Shown here: positions 1-11,456 of the stretch, one piece after another | Layout: each line of letters starts with the position of its first letter | How positions within the stretch are numbered: the stretch's first letter is position 1 | Assembly (NCBI RefSeq): GCF_000003815.2 | Contig: NC_049993.1 | Coordinates: 2,692,119-2,756,118 of the forward strand | Reading direction: 5' to 3' | Length of the DNA: 64,000 nt | Source: Branchiostoma floridae | Taxonomy: Eukaryota; Chordata; Leptocardii; Amphioxiformes; Branchiostomatidae | Made by a program: the position numbers and the translations under genes | The notes under the pieces: generated by a model | The model's database searches: none | The model's input: only the letters and a program-made list of their open reading frames with translations | What the model was told of the DNA's origin: nothing

Positions 1-21
1 GCTCACAACGGTAGTACTTAG

Positions 22-1140
22 CTCTATAATTTACACTTGTTTAAAAGATGTAGTGGATTAGAATTAAACCCTAAGAAAACTGATGCTCTGTGGGTGGGTC
101 CTAACAAAAATAGAGAAGACAAACCACTACCAACACGCTGGCCCTGCACACCCATAAAAGCCCTAGGCACGCATTTTGGACACAATAAAGATATATGTTA
201 CAATAAGGATTTTGACAACAACTTTACAAAGATGAAAAAACTATGCAATGTATGGAAAAGTAGAAATCTTACCATTATAGGCAGAATTTTAATTATCAAG
301 ACACTAGGTATCTCCAAGCTTGTTTATAATTGTTCAGTTTTACATGCACCACCAACCTTTATAAAACAAGTAAATGATTATATATTTCAATATGTGTGGC
401 AAAACAAACCTCCCAAGGTTAAAATGAAAACTCTGATTGGGAAAATATCCCAAGGAGGACTAAAGATGGTAAATTTTGTCACCAAGAATAAAGCAATAAA
501 GGCTACATGGGTAAGAAGGCTTATTACAGACCCACTAAGGGAAAAAGAAAGTCTCTTCTCAAAATGGGGAGGTTTCTTATTATTCAAATGTAATTTTGCA
601 TGTAAACTGCTAGACTTGTCCAACCTACCACTGTTCTATAAAGATGTCATATCCTCTTGGGAAGAAGTAATACAGCATGAACCACTCTCACACAGACAGA
701 TCTGCTCGCAAATTATATGGAATAATAGATACATAGTAATTGGAACATCATCTGTATACTATAAAACATGGGCTAATGCAGGCATTATATATTTCAATGA
801 TTTGTTAAAAAACGATGGAACCTTTTATAGTATAACTGATCTATACAACACATATGGTATAGAAATCAATCCATGTCATGTATTAAAATACAACTCACTC
901 AAAACAGCCATACCACAGAAATGGAAAGAAGTAGTTAGAAAAGATAGAAGAAAATGTAATCCTGAAAACATCATACATTATAAGATAGACCCTCATACCC
1001 TTACATGTAAGCAAATATATGATATTCTGATACAAAAACAATTTGTATCACCAGGGCAAGATAACAACATTATACAAACAAGAAATCTTTTTAAAAAAGC
1101 TGTGCCTTGCCGCGTATTTTATGTTATTTTGGTAAGTTAG
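22..1140 (+). pseudogene. LINE reverse transcriptase 3' end and connector (fragment)
   Basis: The frame is open from codon 22 and enters at the RT thumb. It contains GLELNPKKTDALWVG, typical of the block just after the catalytic YxDD region in L1/Tx1 elements. KSRNLTIIGRILIIKT and SQGGLKMVNF follow, both classic for the downstream connector. The catalytic aspartates themselves would lie before the window. The last ~10 codons before the stop at 1138-1140 look foreign, because the family frame is lost near codon 1104-1115. There is no real start codon, so the segment is a truncated piece of a polyprotein and not a gene. Confidence 0.8.
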
Positions 1141-1539
1141 ACTAGATTCTACGCTTAAAAATCCCGAGTTCCACATGTCGCCCCCCTCCCCCTCATTATC
1201 ATAATTTATGTCAGATGAATTATTGGCACATTAAACAGGTTTTGTAAAACTTTTTGACCCACAATGAATATGCATTATTTTTTATTACAAACTAAGTTCC
1301 TTCTGATGCAATTTGTGATATATATTTATATGAACATGGTGAGTTAAAGCGTAGATTTATTACGCTGGACCACATACAGTAACATGCGTTTAGAAGAGCG
1401 TTTTAATACTCGTCTGGAATGTACCATTGTCTAACTAAGCCATGAAACTCGGCAAGGAAAGAAGGGCCTTTGGAAGGGGCTTTGGAAGGGCTGGGTTAAA
1501 AGGTCCGTCCATTGATCCATGGAAAAAAGCTGGCGTAAA
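1115..1539. mobile_element. candidate insertion inside the LINE
   Basis: LINE coding similarity stops near 1114 and resumes near 1550. The 8-mer GCCTTGCC occurs at the left break (about 1107-1114) and again at the right break (about 1540-1547), which is what an 8-bp target duplication would look like. The ~425 bp between them is AT-rich with no recognised coding. Convincing terminal inverted repeats were not seen, and the LINE frame is not simply continuous across the two breaks, so a separate indel must also exist or the duplication is chance. Confidence 0.35.
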
Positions 1540-2010
1540 GCCTTGCCTGGCGGCAAGGCAAAAATAGGAAGCGGTAACATTGAAAATGCATATACCAATG
1601 CCTTTGTTGTAACAAAAAACACAAAATTACAATGTTTTCAGTATAAGATTCTACACCGGTATCTTGCGACAAATAACTGGCTACAAAAAGTTAACATCAA
1701 ACAAAGCAACAAATGCAATAACTGTAATGAAGAACACACTATTGAGCATCTTTTTGTATATTGTCATGAAGTTGTACTTTTCTGGAAACAATTTTGTACA
1801 TGGTGGAAAATCAAAACACAGCAAGATCTGAACATAGATGAGAACTTGATTATATATGAAATATCTGAAGCATATAGAGACAACAAGCTGTTACATTGTA
1901 TCCTTATTGCCAAATATGTAATTTACACCTGTTTTTTGAAAGATTTGAAACCAAACTTGAAATACTTTAAAGCTAAAATTGCCAATATGCCAATGATAGA
2001 TATCCCTTAG
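1519..2010 (+). pseudogene. LINE C-terminal zinc-finger-like tail (fragment)
   Basis: The open stretch contains QYKILHRYLATNNWL followed by CNNCNEEHTIEHLFVYC and FWKQFCTWW. This is the C-terminal Cys/His motif (C-x2-C-x7-H-x4-C) with the downstream FW..F pattern that ends L1/Tx1-type ORF2 proteins. It continues the same element as 22-1140 after an interruption. The first ~15 codons are of uncertain origin, as they overlap the right edge of the candidate insertion. Stop at 2008-2010, then ~140 bp of 3' UTR before the AATAAA. Confidence 0.8.
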
Positions 2011-2199
2011 ATACACCTGTTAAGTCAATCACAGACCAATGATCAACGCTTGTTACCCCTCTCTCTCTCCTCATGTTAATATTTTTTTATTCCATTGTGC
2101 TCCAATGTTGTATATTTATATGCTTTTGTGTATTGTGCTGAACAATTGAATAAAGTTTAAAAAAAAAATTAAAAAAAAAAAAAAAAAAAAAAAAGTACA

Positions 2200-2302
2200 T
2201 GCAGCAGTGCAGGTTAGGTGCAGATAGACACCAGAAATACCTGCACAGTTCCAGTTTTACCTGCACTAACCTGCATATGCAGGTGGTATTTTGAGCCCTG
2301 AC
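2200..2302. repeat. CCTGCA/TGCAGG-rich dispersed repeat
   Basis: A short stretch dense in TGCAGGT and ACCTGCA ends in a 'gagccctg' motif. Similar sequence recurs at about 45300-45630 (ACCTGCACCTAACCTGCACT and a terminal 'aagccctgg'). The inverted internal motifs suggest a MITE-like family. Exact ends are not defined. Confidence 0.5.
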
Positions 2303-2352
2303 TTGTTTAAAAATGTATCAGGTTTTCACATGTTTTTTTTCTTCCTCACCAG

Positions 2353-2512
2353 GTGTCTAGATGACGGCGCTGGAATGAAGACCAAGATGCTGCACGCACC
2401 GAGGACAAATGCTATCAAGAAGAAGTGCCCGGCTACCTTGGTCCAGATTAATGACCGCGACGATCTCAACTTCGATAAAGTGAGGGACCATATCCTCAAA
2501 ACAAGCCAGTAG
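2353..2512 (+). CDS. probable terminal exon of an unidentified gene
   Basis: A strong acceptor (pyrimidine tract 2329-2350, CCAG ending at 2352) precedes an open frame entering in phase (one base, then codons from 2354). It encodes about 52 residues to TAG at 2510-2512: CLDDGAGMKTKMLHAPRT at the start, KKCPATLVQINDRD in the middle and a basic/acidic helical-looking end (NFDKVRDHILKTSQ). GC content and codon use differ from the AT-rich flanks, which supports coding. I do not recognise the family. Upstream exons would have to lie before the LINE at 1-2194 or outside the window. The transcript could end anywhere in the repeat-rich stretch that follows. Confidence 0.45.
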
Positions 2513-2596
2513 TGCCCCAGATCAAAGCACCAATTCTCCCTTTTCACAATGACCATGATCCTTTGCTGCAGATACCACCCCCCCAAGTTTACAGTA

Positions 2597-2897
2597 GTTT
2601 TGTAAAACCGTTGGGTTCAAATCGCAAACTCGGCTAAAGTCTTATTCTGCAGAACAAGTGGCTTGATTCCGGACTGGACACTGTGCCCTTGGGAAAGGCC
2701 TCAGTCCTTTTTCCTCAGTCCACCCAGATGTAAAAATGGGTACATGACTTTGCTTGGGTAGGTAGGAGGCAGTGAAAGGAGACGGGATCCGCCTCCCAAT
2801 ACCGTGCCCAAGACACAGTAGATAACAACCCACTGCCCCTACGACCCTAACTTTCCATTTCAAGAGTTTGCTGATTTAAGCTCAATGGTTTTACAAC
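2597..2897. repeat. short TIR element with SINE-like interior
   Basis: The ends are inverted (GTAAAACCGTTG near 2601, CAATGGTTTTAC near 2883). The interior has a tRNA-box-B-like 'gggttcaaatcgc', a CCCTTGGGAAAGGC block and a CCACCCAGATGTAAA block. I recall these as parts of a SINE-like repeat common in marine invertebrate genomes. The family is not named. Confidence 0.5.
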
Positions 2898-3528
2898 ACT
2901 ACAACAAAGGATTGTGGGAAGTGCGAAATGGTACATGCATTCCTCTTTGGGGCTTTATTTCGTATCTCATGGCAAACTAAAAACCATGCACTATATTATC
3001 TTTTTACTACAAATTGAATAGTTTAATTGTATATCATGGAATGGAGACTTCTACTACTACTACTACTTTATGCGATTTTCCTTATAAAACACTGTAATTA
3101 TCATTTGTACTTCAAAAGCAACAACAGAATCTGTACCCTTTAAAAGCTAACGTCAAGTTTTAGAGGGTTATTTGTTTTATTAAGTGGCTATCCTATTTGA
3201 CCGTACCAATAGGTGTCAAATCATTGTGGCACACTGGTAAAATAAGTGACCTCTACAAGCAAAATGGCCGTACTCTCAATGTCACATCCTGAGTTTGAGC
3301 CCCAATGTTATAGGTACAATAAAATATGCATATCTAAAATCACAATGAAAGAAAGACTAATTATTAAAATTCATCAAAAATAGTTTTGCAGTGATTGCCC
3401 TTGTTGGCAAATACTTTGGCCAATCACAACATTATGCTAATTGTGATTATTTTGAAGTTTGAAAAAAGAAAATCATCAGTTCAGGCTGCCAATCTGTTGT
3501 CGGCCAATGAGCATTGTGTTGGTGACGT
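2898..3528. other. no gene seen; possible decayed SINE near 3230-3300
   Basis: AT-rich sequence without a convincing exon. Around 3228-3292, a GTGGCACACTGGTAAAATAA-like box A and a 'gagtttgagcccc' box-B-like motif suggest an old tRNA-derived SINE head. Nothing else was recognised. Confidence 0.35.
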
Positions 3529-3628
3529 NNNNNNNNNNNNNNNNNNNNNNNNNNNNNNNNNNNNNNNNNNNNNNNNNNNNNNNNNNNNNNNNNNNNNNNN
3601 NNNNNNNNNNNNNNNNNNNNNNNNNNNN
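3529..3628. other. assembly gap (100 N)
   Basis: Run of 100 N, the conventional size for a gap of unknown length. Any reading frame drawn across it is meaningless. Confidence 1.
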
Positions 3629-4519
3629 TAGAAAACTTGTCCAATCCTGTAAGGGTGGAGGAAGAAGAATGGCCAAAAGCAACCTATGACCTCTCGACCA
3701 CACCACTACCGAGTGAAAAGAACAAGGACAAAATAGTCTCAACTTTATATCTCCTGATAACCACAAAGACTAAGCTTTTCGGCCCATATTGAATCAGAAA
3801 GTAGAAACCCTCCCTTGTCACATCCACCTAAAAACTTTGACCAGTAAAAAATCTTGTTCAGACCACCATCAACTGCAGAATGCATGGTGGATGGCCTGTA
3901 GATCCCCTGTAGCAAGTGGCAGGACAATTTAATAGGCTGGTCACCATATTAAAGTATAGGGACAAGATTGAAAAGAATTAAACTGAAGTAACTTAGGCTA
4001 GACCGTGTGAGAGTTAACATGCATTTGCTCGCAGATGCTGCCTTCCATGTTCAAATCATGCTTGCATTAAGGTGACTAAGTCAAGACTACCACATTGTGC
4101 AAACAAATAAGACACATACACTTATGTAGAAACTAGAATATATTTCAAACTTATCCCCCCCATGCCAAAATGGATTCTGCTTAATGCTTCTCCAAAAGTG
4201 CTAATGCATTAGGCTTAGTTGACTAATACAAAGATACCCGCGCTTACTAGTAAACTTCTTACCGCAATGTAATACCCAGTGGAAAAATTAAAAAAAAAAC
4301 ACCCCTTCGAAAAATGACCCGTTCCAGTAAAGTCATAGTCTTATTGCAATTATTTTCAATTTGTACCACAATATTTTGACTGATGACCTCTGACCCCTCC
4401 TCATTCAATTTGTTACGTCTAATGGAGATCGACATAAACAAACAATCACGTCGATGAAGGCTGGACATCCAGGTAGTAAGATACGCCAAATAACAAGTAC
4501 TGAAACAACGGGCATAATC
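3629..4519. other. no gene seen
   Basis: Unique-looking AT-rich sequence. I found no credible exon, RNA gene or defined repeat. Confidence 0.4.
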
Positions 4520-4524
4520 CATCC

Positions 4525-4573
4525 ACGTGTGTGTGTGTTTGTATGTATGTGTGTGTGTTTGTGTATGTGTTTG

Positions 4574-4604
<31 letters not shown>

Positions 4605-4613
4605 TTGTTTGTA

Positions 4614-4658
<45 letters not shown>

Positions 4659-4661
4659 TTG

Positions 4662-4692
<31 letters not shown>

Positions 4693-4701
4693 TTGTTTGT
4701 A

Positions 4702-4760
<59 letters not shown>

Positions 4761-4789
4761 GTGTTTGTATGTATGTGTGTGTGTGTTTG

Positions 4790-4874
<85 letters not shown>
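4525..4874. repeat. compound (GT)n microsatellite
   Basis: About 350 bp of GTGTGT interrupted by TTTGTATGTATG motifs at semi-regular spacing. A block of the form GTTTGTATGTATG-(GT)n recurs at least three times (about 4605, 4690, 4765), showing that longer units were duplicated inside the tract. The long Cys/Val and Thr/His frames through it are artefacts of the dinucleotide. Confidence 0.98.
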
Positions 4875-4875
<1 letters not shown>

Positions 4876-5614
4876 GGTTGCGCGCCTTAGGATTACGGTT
4901 TTTGACCCAAACTTCGAGCGAACGCACACGAGGAGTGTTGTACATTTAACGTGCTCATAACGCACCCTCCCTGCTTTCGATGAATAAAATGATAATTTGC
5001 ATCTTTGATATTATTTACATCTCCAGTTTCTGAGCTGCATGACGAGCGTCGTGTACAATTCTTGTTCCTTCGTTGAAGTAATCTCTTTGAAAGATTTAAG
5101 AAAAAAACATATGAAGTTCCATAGCAACCTGCTATGAGATGAAACTTACACCGCTTCTTCTGAACATCATAAGCGCTATCTGCCACCCCAAAGAATCTAG
5201 TTCTACTAACAGTTACAGTGTCAATGAAAGTCGCCAATCTTTACCTCCATCTTCCCAACACAACACCTATTCACATACCAAATATCATCACGATCCATCC
5301 AAAAGGTCTTGAAATACACCCAGAACAATATCTCCTTTTTTTCGTGGAGGTAATGACAAATAATAACCGATCCAACAACTGCACTACCCGCATGCCACCA
5401 AGCAACCTTCTATTGTTCGACACCTGGTCGACTAGAGACAGACACAGTCATTTGGCACGCCAAGCCTACAGAAAGGCTGTGACATAACATAGTTACGATC
5501 GTCAAAATGAAGCTATAGCTAGATCAGACCACACAAAAACACGTAGCAGATCATACAGAAGCCCCAGTGATCGACTCGCAGTAGCTCACCTTTCCTTGGG
5601 TTCGGAGCTATCGT
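4875..5614. other. no gene seen; fragment of a dispersed element at ~5190-5385
   Basis: At 5245-5385 the words 'ttacctccat', 'catcacgatccatcca' and 'cgtggaggtaatga' match the 3' region and terminal repeat of the ~1-kb element found at 8233-9259. This is therefore a diverged fragment or relative. The rest holds nothing I can name. Confidence 0.45.
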
Positions 5615-5812
5615 CTATACAAGGTAAGCTAAGGTTATTGGCCCATTTTCCTCGACAGCGAAAATTCCACTCGTTTTAGTCTCTTTAGCATCAGTAAACT
5701 CTGAGAGAAATTGCGACCAGACTCCCTTGGCGGCTTCAGTTTTGTGTTTAGGTAACATTTTATCACTCGCTTGATCTATGGAGTCGTCCTGATCATATAG
5801 AACAGACAACGA
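5615..5812 (-). CDS. candidate terminal exon, unidentified protein
   Basis: On the minus strand a good acceptor (GCTGTTTTCTAG ending at 5813) leads directly into 65 codons open to a stop at 5615. The translation begins SLSVLYDQDDSIDQ, continues KMLPKHKTEAAKGVWSQFLS and ends GPITLAYLV. Composition (acidic start, amphipathic middle) looks protein-like. I know no family with this sequence. No minus-strand poly(A) signal was seen close downstream, and a donor-like CTTGTATAG near the end could make it an internal exon. It may belong with the candidate minus-strand exons at 18.9-20.3 kb, but nothing proves a link. Confidence 0.35.
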   Translation of the reverse strand, partial: SLSVLYDQDDSIDQASDKMLPKHKTEAAKGVWSQFLSEFTDAKETKTSGIFAVEENGPITLAYLV

Positions 5813-6014
5813 CTAGAAAACAGCGAAAATCAGATTTAGCAAACCACCAGCTACCAAGAGGGTCTGTTTATTGGAGGTTAGGTTCAAAGCACTCAGTCCT
5901 GGGCCTGAATATCATTTATAGTGGCGTAAAGGTATATTGTTTGTACCTGGTTGTCTTGGATGTGTCAGCTACATATACCTTTGTGATTTACGTCAAGTCA
6001 TACTGTAAAACGAT

Positions 6015-6150
6015 AAATGTTCGCGGTGGTTTTAAGAACTCTTAATCGCGAACTTAAAAATACATGTGTATAAATCTCCTCCTTCAACAGTAGAACTCTA
6101 CATGGCAGTTATCTATAACCGCGAACTTAAAACCACCACAATTTTTTCTC
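6015..6150. repeat. palindromic MITE, GCGGTGGTTTTAA family
   Basis: The left end reads TGTTCGCGGTGGTTTTAAG. The right end reads CGCGAACTTAAAACCACC, its near reverse complement. A longer relative is at 43816-43985 and a half copy at about 12040-12090. The interior is short with no coding. Confidence 0.65.
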
Positions 6151-6317
6151 TCTACCGTCCCCGTGATCATCATGGGCCTGTTTCTGGTACCCTGTCTTCT
6201 TCTCCGTCCCTTCGACTTATCGCCGCCCAGGGTCAACGGGGTAGCAATTTAAATCAACCATTACCCCGTAAACAACCCCCGTGTCCGCTCATCTGTTTAG
6301 GTAAAGTGAATTCGTAG

Positions 6318-8232
6318 CTCGAAAGATATTTTTAATGGTATGTTATCGGTGACGATAAACGTGCTAGAGTTGCAATATCGCAAATGAGGATGGGACTAGG
6401 TAAGGTAAGGTAAGTCTGTATCAGAAATGAATCACTTCTTGCAAGCTCTGGTTATTTTGGGACTTTGAGGATTTATTTTCTTGTTTGATGCGTATCGTAT
6501 ATCTTCGACTGAATTTTTTATACATATCTATTTGTTTTCCGTCTTGAGTTGGGGTATGGACGTCTTGGGTGGCTAATTTGTTTTCACCGGTAAAACGTTT
6601 TCTCTACGTGGTCCGCAGTTTTAACTTAAGTTTTGCAAATTGTATGCTCGAGCAAAGTATAGATGGTCACAGACTCTGTTTTTTTTTCGAGTTGTTCGTC
6701 AGCAGGCTGGAATCGCCCTACGTTTCGTGCTCAGCGAATTTTAGCTCAGACGTCAATATAAACTGCTCTGCGTGTCAGTATGGCACCAAAATGCCTGTTC
6801 AAGTTCATATATCTATCAGTAAAGAACATCTTGGATTTTCTTTGTCAGAAATACGCTGGTCGCGTACCGTCCCTGCCCCGATTCCCGGTGTAGAATAAAC
6901 ACGGCCGCTGTTGGCCAGGCATGGGAGAGGCCAGGCCGCCAGGGGAATTCCAGAAGGGGAATTTGAACTGAATTGTCTTACTCCATTCACAGCGTAATGA
7001 TCCAACCCCAGTCGAACAGATGGACGTTTTTACGCAAAATTGCTCTTGTTGATCTTTTTTGTTTTGTTTTCGTGGCCACCATTATCTTGGCCGCGCCTGC
7101 CTCAGCTCTTGATTAGTACCGCTTGTGCCCCTCCTGTGTGCGGGACCGTTCTCTCATGCTACGACTAAAACCAAATGAAGTTCTTTTTACTTATGTTGTA
7201 AATGTTCTTAGCGCGATCCATTGTATCAACTTGTTTTAAAGATTGTATGCCGTCATCCGAGCGAGTGACCCAGTTGTAATTTTGCTACTGACTCAACATG
7301 AATTACTGAAGTATTGGTTATCACTTAAGATACTGGATTTTTAGTTGCTCTTTGGTCGTTTTTTTTGCTAGAGAACTCCAGTATATCTGTTTATTTAAAG
7401 TTACAGCTACTTAACATCGTGTTCGACCGATCTTTTCAACCTTTCCAGTAGTGTTTGTCTGTGTACAAATAACTCAAGAACGACTGGATGGGTTGGTTTT
7501 GTACTTGGCGCGCTGTTATAACCAGGTGTGACGAAAACTGGAAATGATGAAATTTCATAAGCCTCCTAGCGGCTTCTTTTGGTTCAGCAGCAAAACTCCT
7601 GGTTCTGATGTCTTATGTCTGAATATTTTATGGTCACAACTGTGGATGGCAATCAGCTCTTGTGCTTTGGAAGAAATGACATAAGTTAAGGTCCCCTTGA
7701 AGCTAATTCTGGAATTACAGCGTCGATTTGTAAATAATATTGTCTGAAGAGAATTTACTCAAGACGGAAATAATGGATTTTCATGATATCCGGTATTTTG
7801 GTAGGTGTACAAAGTGAAATACACTTTATGAAAAAAAGGAGAACATTTGTATGATTAATGAAAAAAAAAACTTCAATGTATCTCTTGTCCCGCGAACAAA
7901 GTATGGCCTTGACATTTGAGTAGCAGATAGGGTTTAATGTCAGGACAAAGTGGGGCAGGTTGGGGCCCCCTTGTTTCTTATAGCGGGAAATATAAAGCCC
8001 ACTCGGACGATATATTTGTGATTTTGTTGAGCTAGGTAATATATAGTTCATATATCATTGCATGTCATTGTAATTCATCATAATTAATTAACAAACATAT
8101 GACCATCAACCTTTAAAACATAGATGATTTCTGTAAACATAATTGGCTCACACACTTTGCATATGACCTGCAAGAAGACTCTGAATCTTCTTCATGAAGA
8201 ACAAGAGCATACCTACATAAAACATATTGTAA
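6318..8232. other. no gene seen
   Basis: About 1.9 kb with several short frames on both strands. None has a splice context or composition that I would defend. A small tandem GGTAA motif lies at about 6400-6416. Confidence 0.4.
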
Positions 8233-9259
8233 CTAGAGTTCGGCGACCTCATACCTCCATGAAAATTTAGAGCTTTCGTAAATTTCATGCAATTGACTAA
8301 CACATTAACATTATTAATCACAAAGTGGTTTTGCAATTTTTACATAAATTATGCAAATAATTTCCTCATTACCATATTTGGTATCTGCTTATATTCCACC
8401 TATCATAATTAACATGTGTTACATGTATTGAGGTCCAGTTGTTGAAAACAATGGAACTAGACAATTTCCTCATTAATTATGCAAATTAAGTCCTCATTTG
8501 CATAACATGTATATCATTATGAACATCCTTGCCTAAGCTACCTGCATGCCTAAAATGCAGGCAATCCATCGTTCCTTTCTGCAGTAATCCTCTTTGGAGT
8601 GTCTTGACAAAAACACCCCTGCAGTTGCACAATTACATGTTAGGGGGCTGAAACTTGTTCCTCTTGTTTATGGCACTAAAAGCTATCTACTACCTAAATG
8701 TCAAGACCATAGCATGTCTGGAACAAGAGATGCATTGAAAAAACTGCTATGATAGAATATTCTCATTAATTATGCAAATGTATGCCTATTTTGCATAATT
8801 AGTATCTTATCTTGTAAAACATTGTCTAAGGTACCTACATACCAAAAATGATGAAAATCCGTTGTTCCCTTCTTGAGTTATCCTCTTCAGAAGATTTTGA
8901 CAAAAATGCCCCTGCTATCCCAAAACTAGACGCTAGGTCGCCCAAACTTATGTCATTTCTTCCTGAGCACAAGAGCTATCTAATACTTAAAAATCGTGAC
9001 CATAGCATGTTCAGAACACCGAAATAGCAAAACCGGAAGTTGCGCTGCAGTACCAAGGGGAGCCGCTAGGGGGCCCAAAATCTAATCATTTCTAGCTTTT
9101 GTCACACACAACCAACACACTAAGTATGAAACCAAGTGACCCTGCCGTTCTTGAGTTATCGTGTTTACACACAGACACACAGACACACAGACACACACAC
9201 AGACACACACAGACAAACGCAGGGTAAAATATAACCTCCATGACATTTCATGGAGGTAA
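8233..9259. mobile_element. ~1-kb non-autonomous element, copy 1
   Basis: The sequence begins CTAGAGTTCGGCGACCTC and ends TTTCATGGAGGTAA. Near the ends the inverted motif TACCTCCATGAAA / TTTCATGGAGGTA acts as a short terminal inverted repeat. The interior has repeated 'ttaattatgcaaat' motifs, a block GCAGTACCAAGGGGAGCCGC and a short (ACACAG)n tract near the 3' end. It has no coding capacity. Copies 2 (14950-15998) and 3 (16137-17236) are colinear with it. Fragments occur elsewhere in the window. Confidence 0.85.
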
Positions 9260-9507
9260 TTATACATACCTCATCCCTACGCAAGGAAAACGTTGATTGA
9301 TATGATGAGATTGAAATCCAAACATTTTAGGAAGAAAATAATGATTGCATGGTATTAAGTATGTTCGATTGTTTTCAGTAAAAAACACCTGGCATTTATA
9401 TTGGGACTAGCCGAGAGTTGATAAAATTGGGGAACGGAACGGAATCTTTAAAGGGAGCTAAATGTGTTACACTGAGACTTAATGATACATTTCCAATTTT
9501 TTAAAGT

Positions 9508-9672
9508 GTCTAACCATATCTGTCAGCAACAGGGCGAGCCCAGAAAAACACAATAATTACAGGCTGCTTTTGTGCTCCCTGGTTTGTTTTCACAGCTCGC
9601 ACAGAGCACAGAAGCAGTCTGTAATCATTATGTCTTTCTGGGTTCCCTTGTGGATTACAGATACGGTTAGAC
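9508..9672. repeat. long hairpin (foldback) unit 1
   Basis: The left arm GTCTAACCATATCTGTCAGC...TTTTGTGCTC pairs with the right arm GAGCACAGAAGCAG...GGTTAGAC, giving arms of about 65 bp around a ~30-bp loop. This is the most diverged of the three full hairpins. Confidence 0.8.
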
Positions 9673-9878
9673 AATCCACAAAATTGCCCAGCCTTAGAGG
9701 CATACTTGTTGTGTTGTTATGTGTACCCCTGCCCTTCTGTGTGATATTTCTCATTTATTTCTTCATTTCCGCACGCAGGTCAGACCGAGATGTGTCTGAA
9801 ACAAGAGTCAAGAGGTAACAAATCCAATAAGATATGGTAGAATGAGTCGGAACGTTTTTGTTTTTGTTCGGAATTTTC

Positions 9879-10041
9879 CAACCATATCTGTCTGCCACAG
9901 GGCGACCCCAGAAAAACACAATAATCACAGGCTGATTTTGTTCTGCCTGGCTTGTTTTCACACCTAGCACAGAGCACAAAAGCAGCCTGTAATTATTGTG
10001 TCTTTCTGGGGTCGCCCTCTAGCTGACAGATATGGTTAGAC
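9879..10041. repeat. long hairpin (foldback) unit 2
   Basis: Same structure as 9508-9672 with better-preserved arms: GGGCGACCCCAGAAAAACAC on the left and TCTTTCTGGGGTCGCCCT on the right. A transcript on either strand would fold into a near-perfect stem. Confidence 0.85.
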
Positions 10042-10555
10042 AATTCACAAAATTGTCCAGCCTAAGGCATACTTGTCGTATTGTTATGTGTATCCCTGTC
10101 CGTCTGTGTGATATTTCTCCTTTACTTCTTCATTTCCGCACGCAGGTCCGACCGAGATGTGTCTGAAATTCGAGTCAAGAGGTAACAAGTCCAATGAAAT
10201 GGTAGAAAGAATCGGAATGTTTTTGTTTTCTCTCTGCAAATTAGGACTGGGTCTACTCATATCTAGGGACAGTACGTATGCTGTGACACTAGAATGACAT
10301 CGTACACCTGCTAAACCCCAGTCTCAAATCTCTATGTAACGTCCTTGCTCAAACTGAACGGATTTACTTCAGCGAAACCGCACTATCAAACTTTATGGTA
10401 CACATGAGCGAAATCATATATTGATACTCTTTGACATGTTTTTTTACGGTAAGCACAGAAGCCGTCTGTAATCATTGTGTTCTTCTGGGTTCGCCCTGTG
10501 GCTGGTAGATATTGGAGTAATTAACAAATACCTCCATAAGTGCGGTTTTCGAATG

Positions 10556-11090
10556 ATACACAAATCCCAGTAGTCAGCTCAACAACAACACTGTCTTTAT
10601 AACAAAAACGGAACTTGAAACATTATTAATGACTTGCTGCCAAAAATTCGCTAGCTTTCGTTACAACCCAAGGGTAGCATTTTAAGGAATTTTTGGACTT
10701 TTTTGTTACATTTCAGTCTAAGTCAGTCGAGAAAGTATGTATTACGAGCGCGCGTATGTGCCTTTCATGACATACTGTCCCAGGATGTGAGCCAAACAGG
10801 TCCCAATTAGCGTAAAAGAATCTTCTTATATTTTTTACACAATTTTTAATTGGACTTGTTGTGGACAAGCTCCTAGCTTTTCCAGACAAATCAAAATCCG
10901 ATCTGCGTCCGGCGTCCCCCAAAACATTTTAAAAGTGAAAGAAGAAAAAGGCACAGATGGGCGGCGTTATCCGTGATAATTACGGGGTCGAACCAATTAA
11001 AGTCATTTTATCGGAATGTGCCGTCGGCTCCACCTTGCTTTATTGTACCACGTGTTACCATGGCAACTGTTTTGTCTATAACAACATCTT
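10556..11090. other. no gene seen between duplication copies
   Basis: This stretch separates copy A from copy B. I recognise no exon or named repeat. Confidence 0.4.
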
Positions 11091-11456
11091 TTCTTGAATA
11101 ACGTAAATAACTAATACCAGATATGTTATGGACAACCCTGATCGTACTACTTTCATTGTACTGCCTCCCTCTTGCCAACTCTCTCATGGATCTGGGCAGA
11201 TTAAATCTCTAAGATTATACATACCTCATCCCTTCGCAAGGAAAACGTGATTGATAATGAGATTGACATCCAAACATTTTAGGAGGAAAATAAAGATTGC
11301 ATGGTAACAAGTATGTCCGATTTTTTTCGGTAAAAACACGGCATTTATTTTTGGACTAGCTGAGAGTTCATGATAAAACTGGGGAACGGAATGGAATCTG
11401 GAAAGGGAACTAACGCTTTGAGACTTAATACTACGCTTGCATTTTTGTAAATTATC

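Larger units (their letters stand above)
1..2194 (+). mobile_element. L1/Tx1-like LINE, 3' portion with poly(A) tail
   Basis: Two open segments (22-1140 and 1519-2010) read as the end of a reverse transcriptase and the C-terminal region of an L1/Tx1-type non-LTR retrotransposon. They are followed by a short 3' UTR, an AATAAA at 2149-2154 and an A-rich tail at about 2158-2194. The 5' part lies outside the window. A stop at 19-21, the break between the two segments and a probable insertion at 1115-1539 mark it as a dead copy. Clade assignment rests on motif style only (SGLxLNxxKT, a QGGLKMVNF-like block, a Cys/His tail). Confidence 0.85.
9264..10555. repeat. segmental duplication, copy A
   Basis: It starts TATACATACCTCATCC and ends near 'aacaaatacctccataagtg'. 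It is colinear with 11218-12390 (copy B). Copy A contains an extra internal ~365-bp tandem duplication (units 9508-9876 and 9879-10236), each with a long hairpin followed by a conserved spacer. Copy B has a single unit. No recognised protein. Confidence 0.85.

Noticed and set aside
4259-4965. Long Thr/His and Cys/Val reading frames on both strands
   Set aside because: They are translations of the (GT)n tract and vanish outside it.
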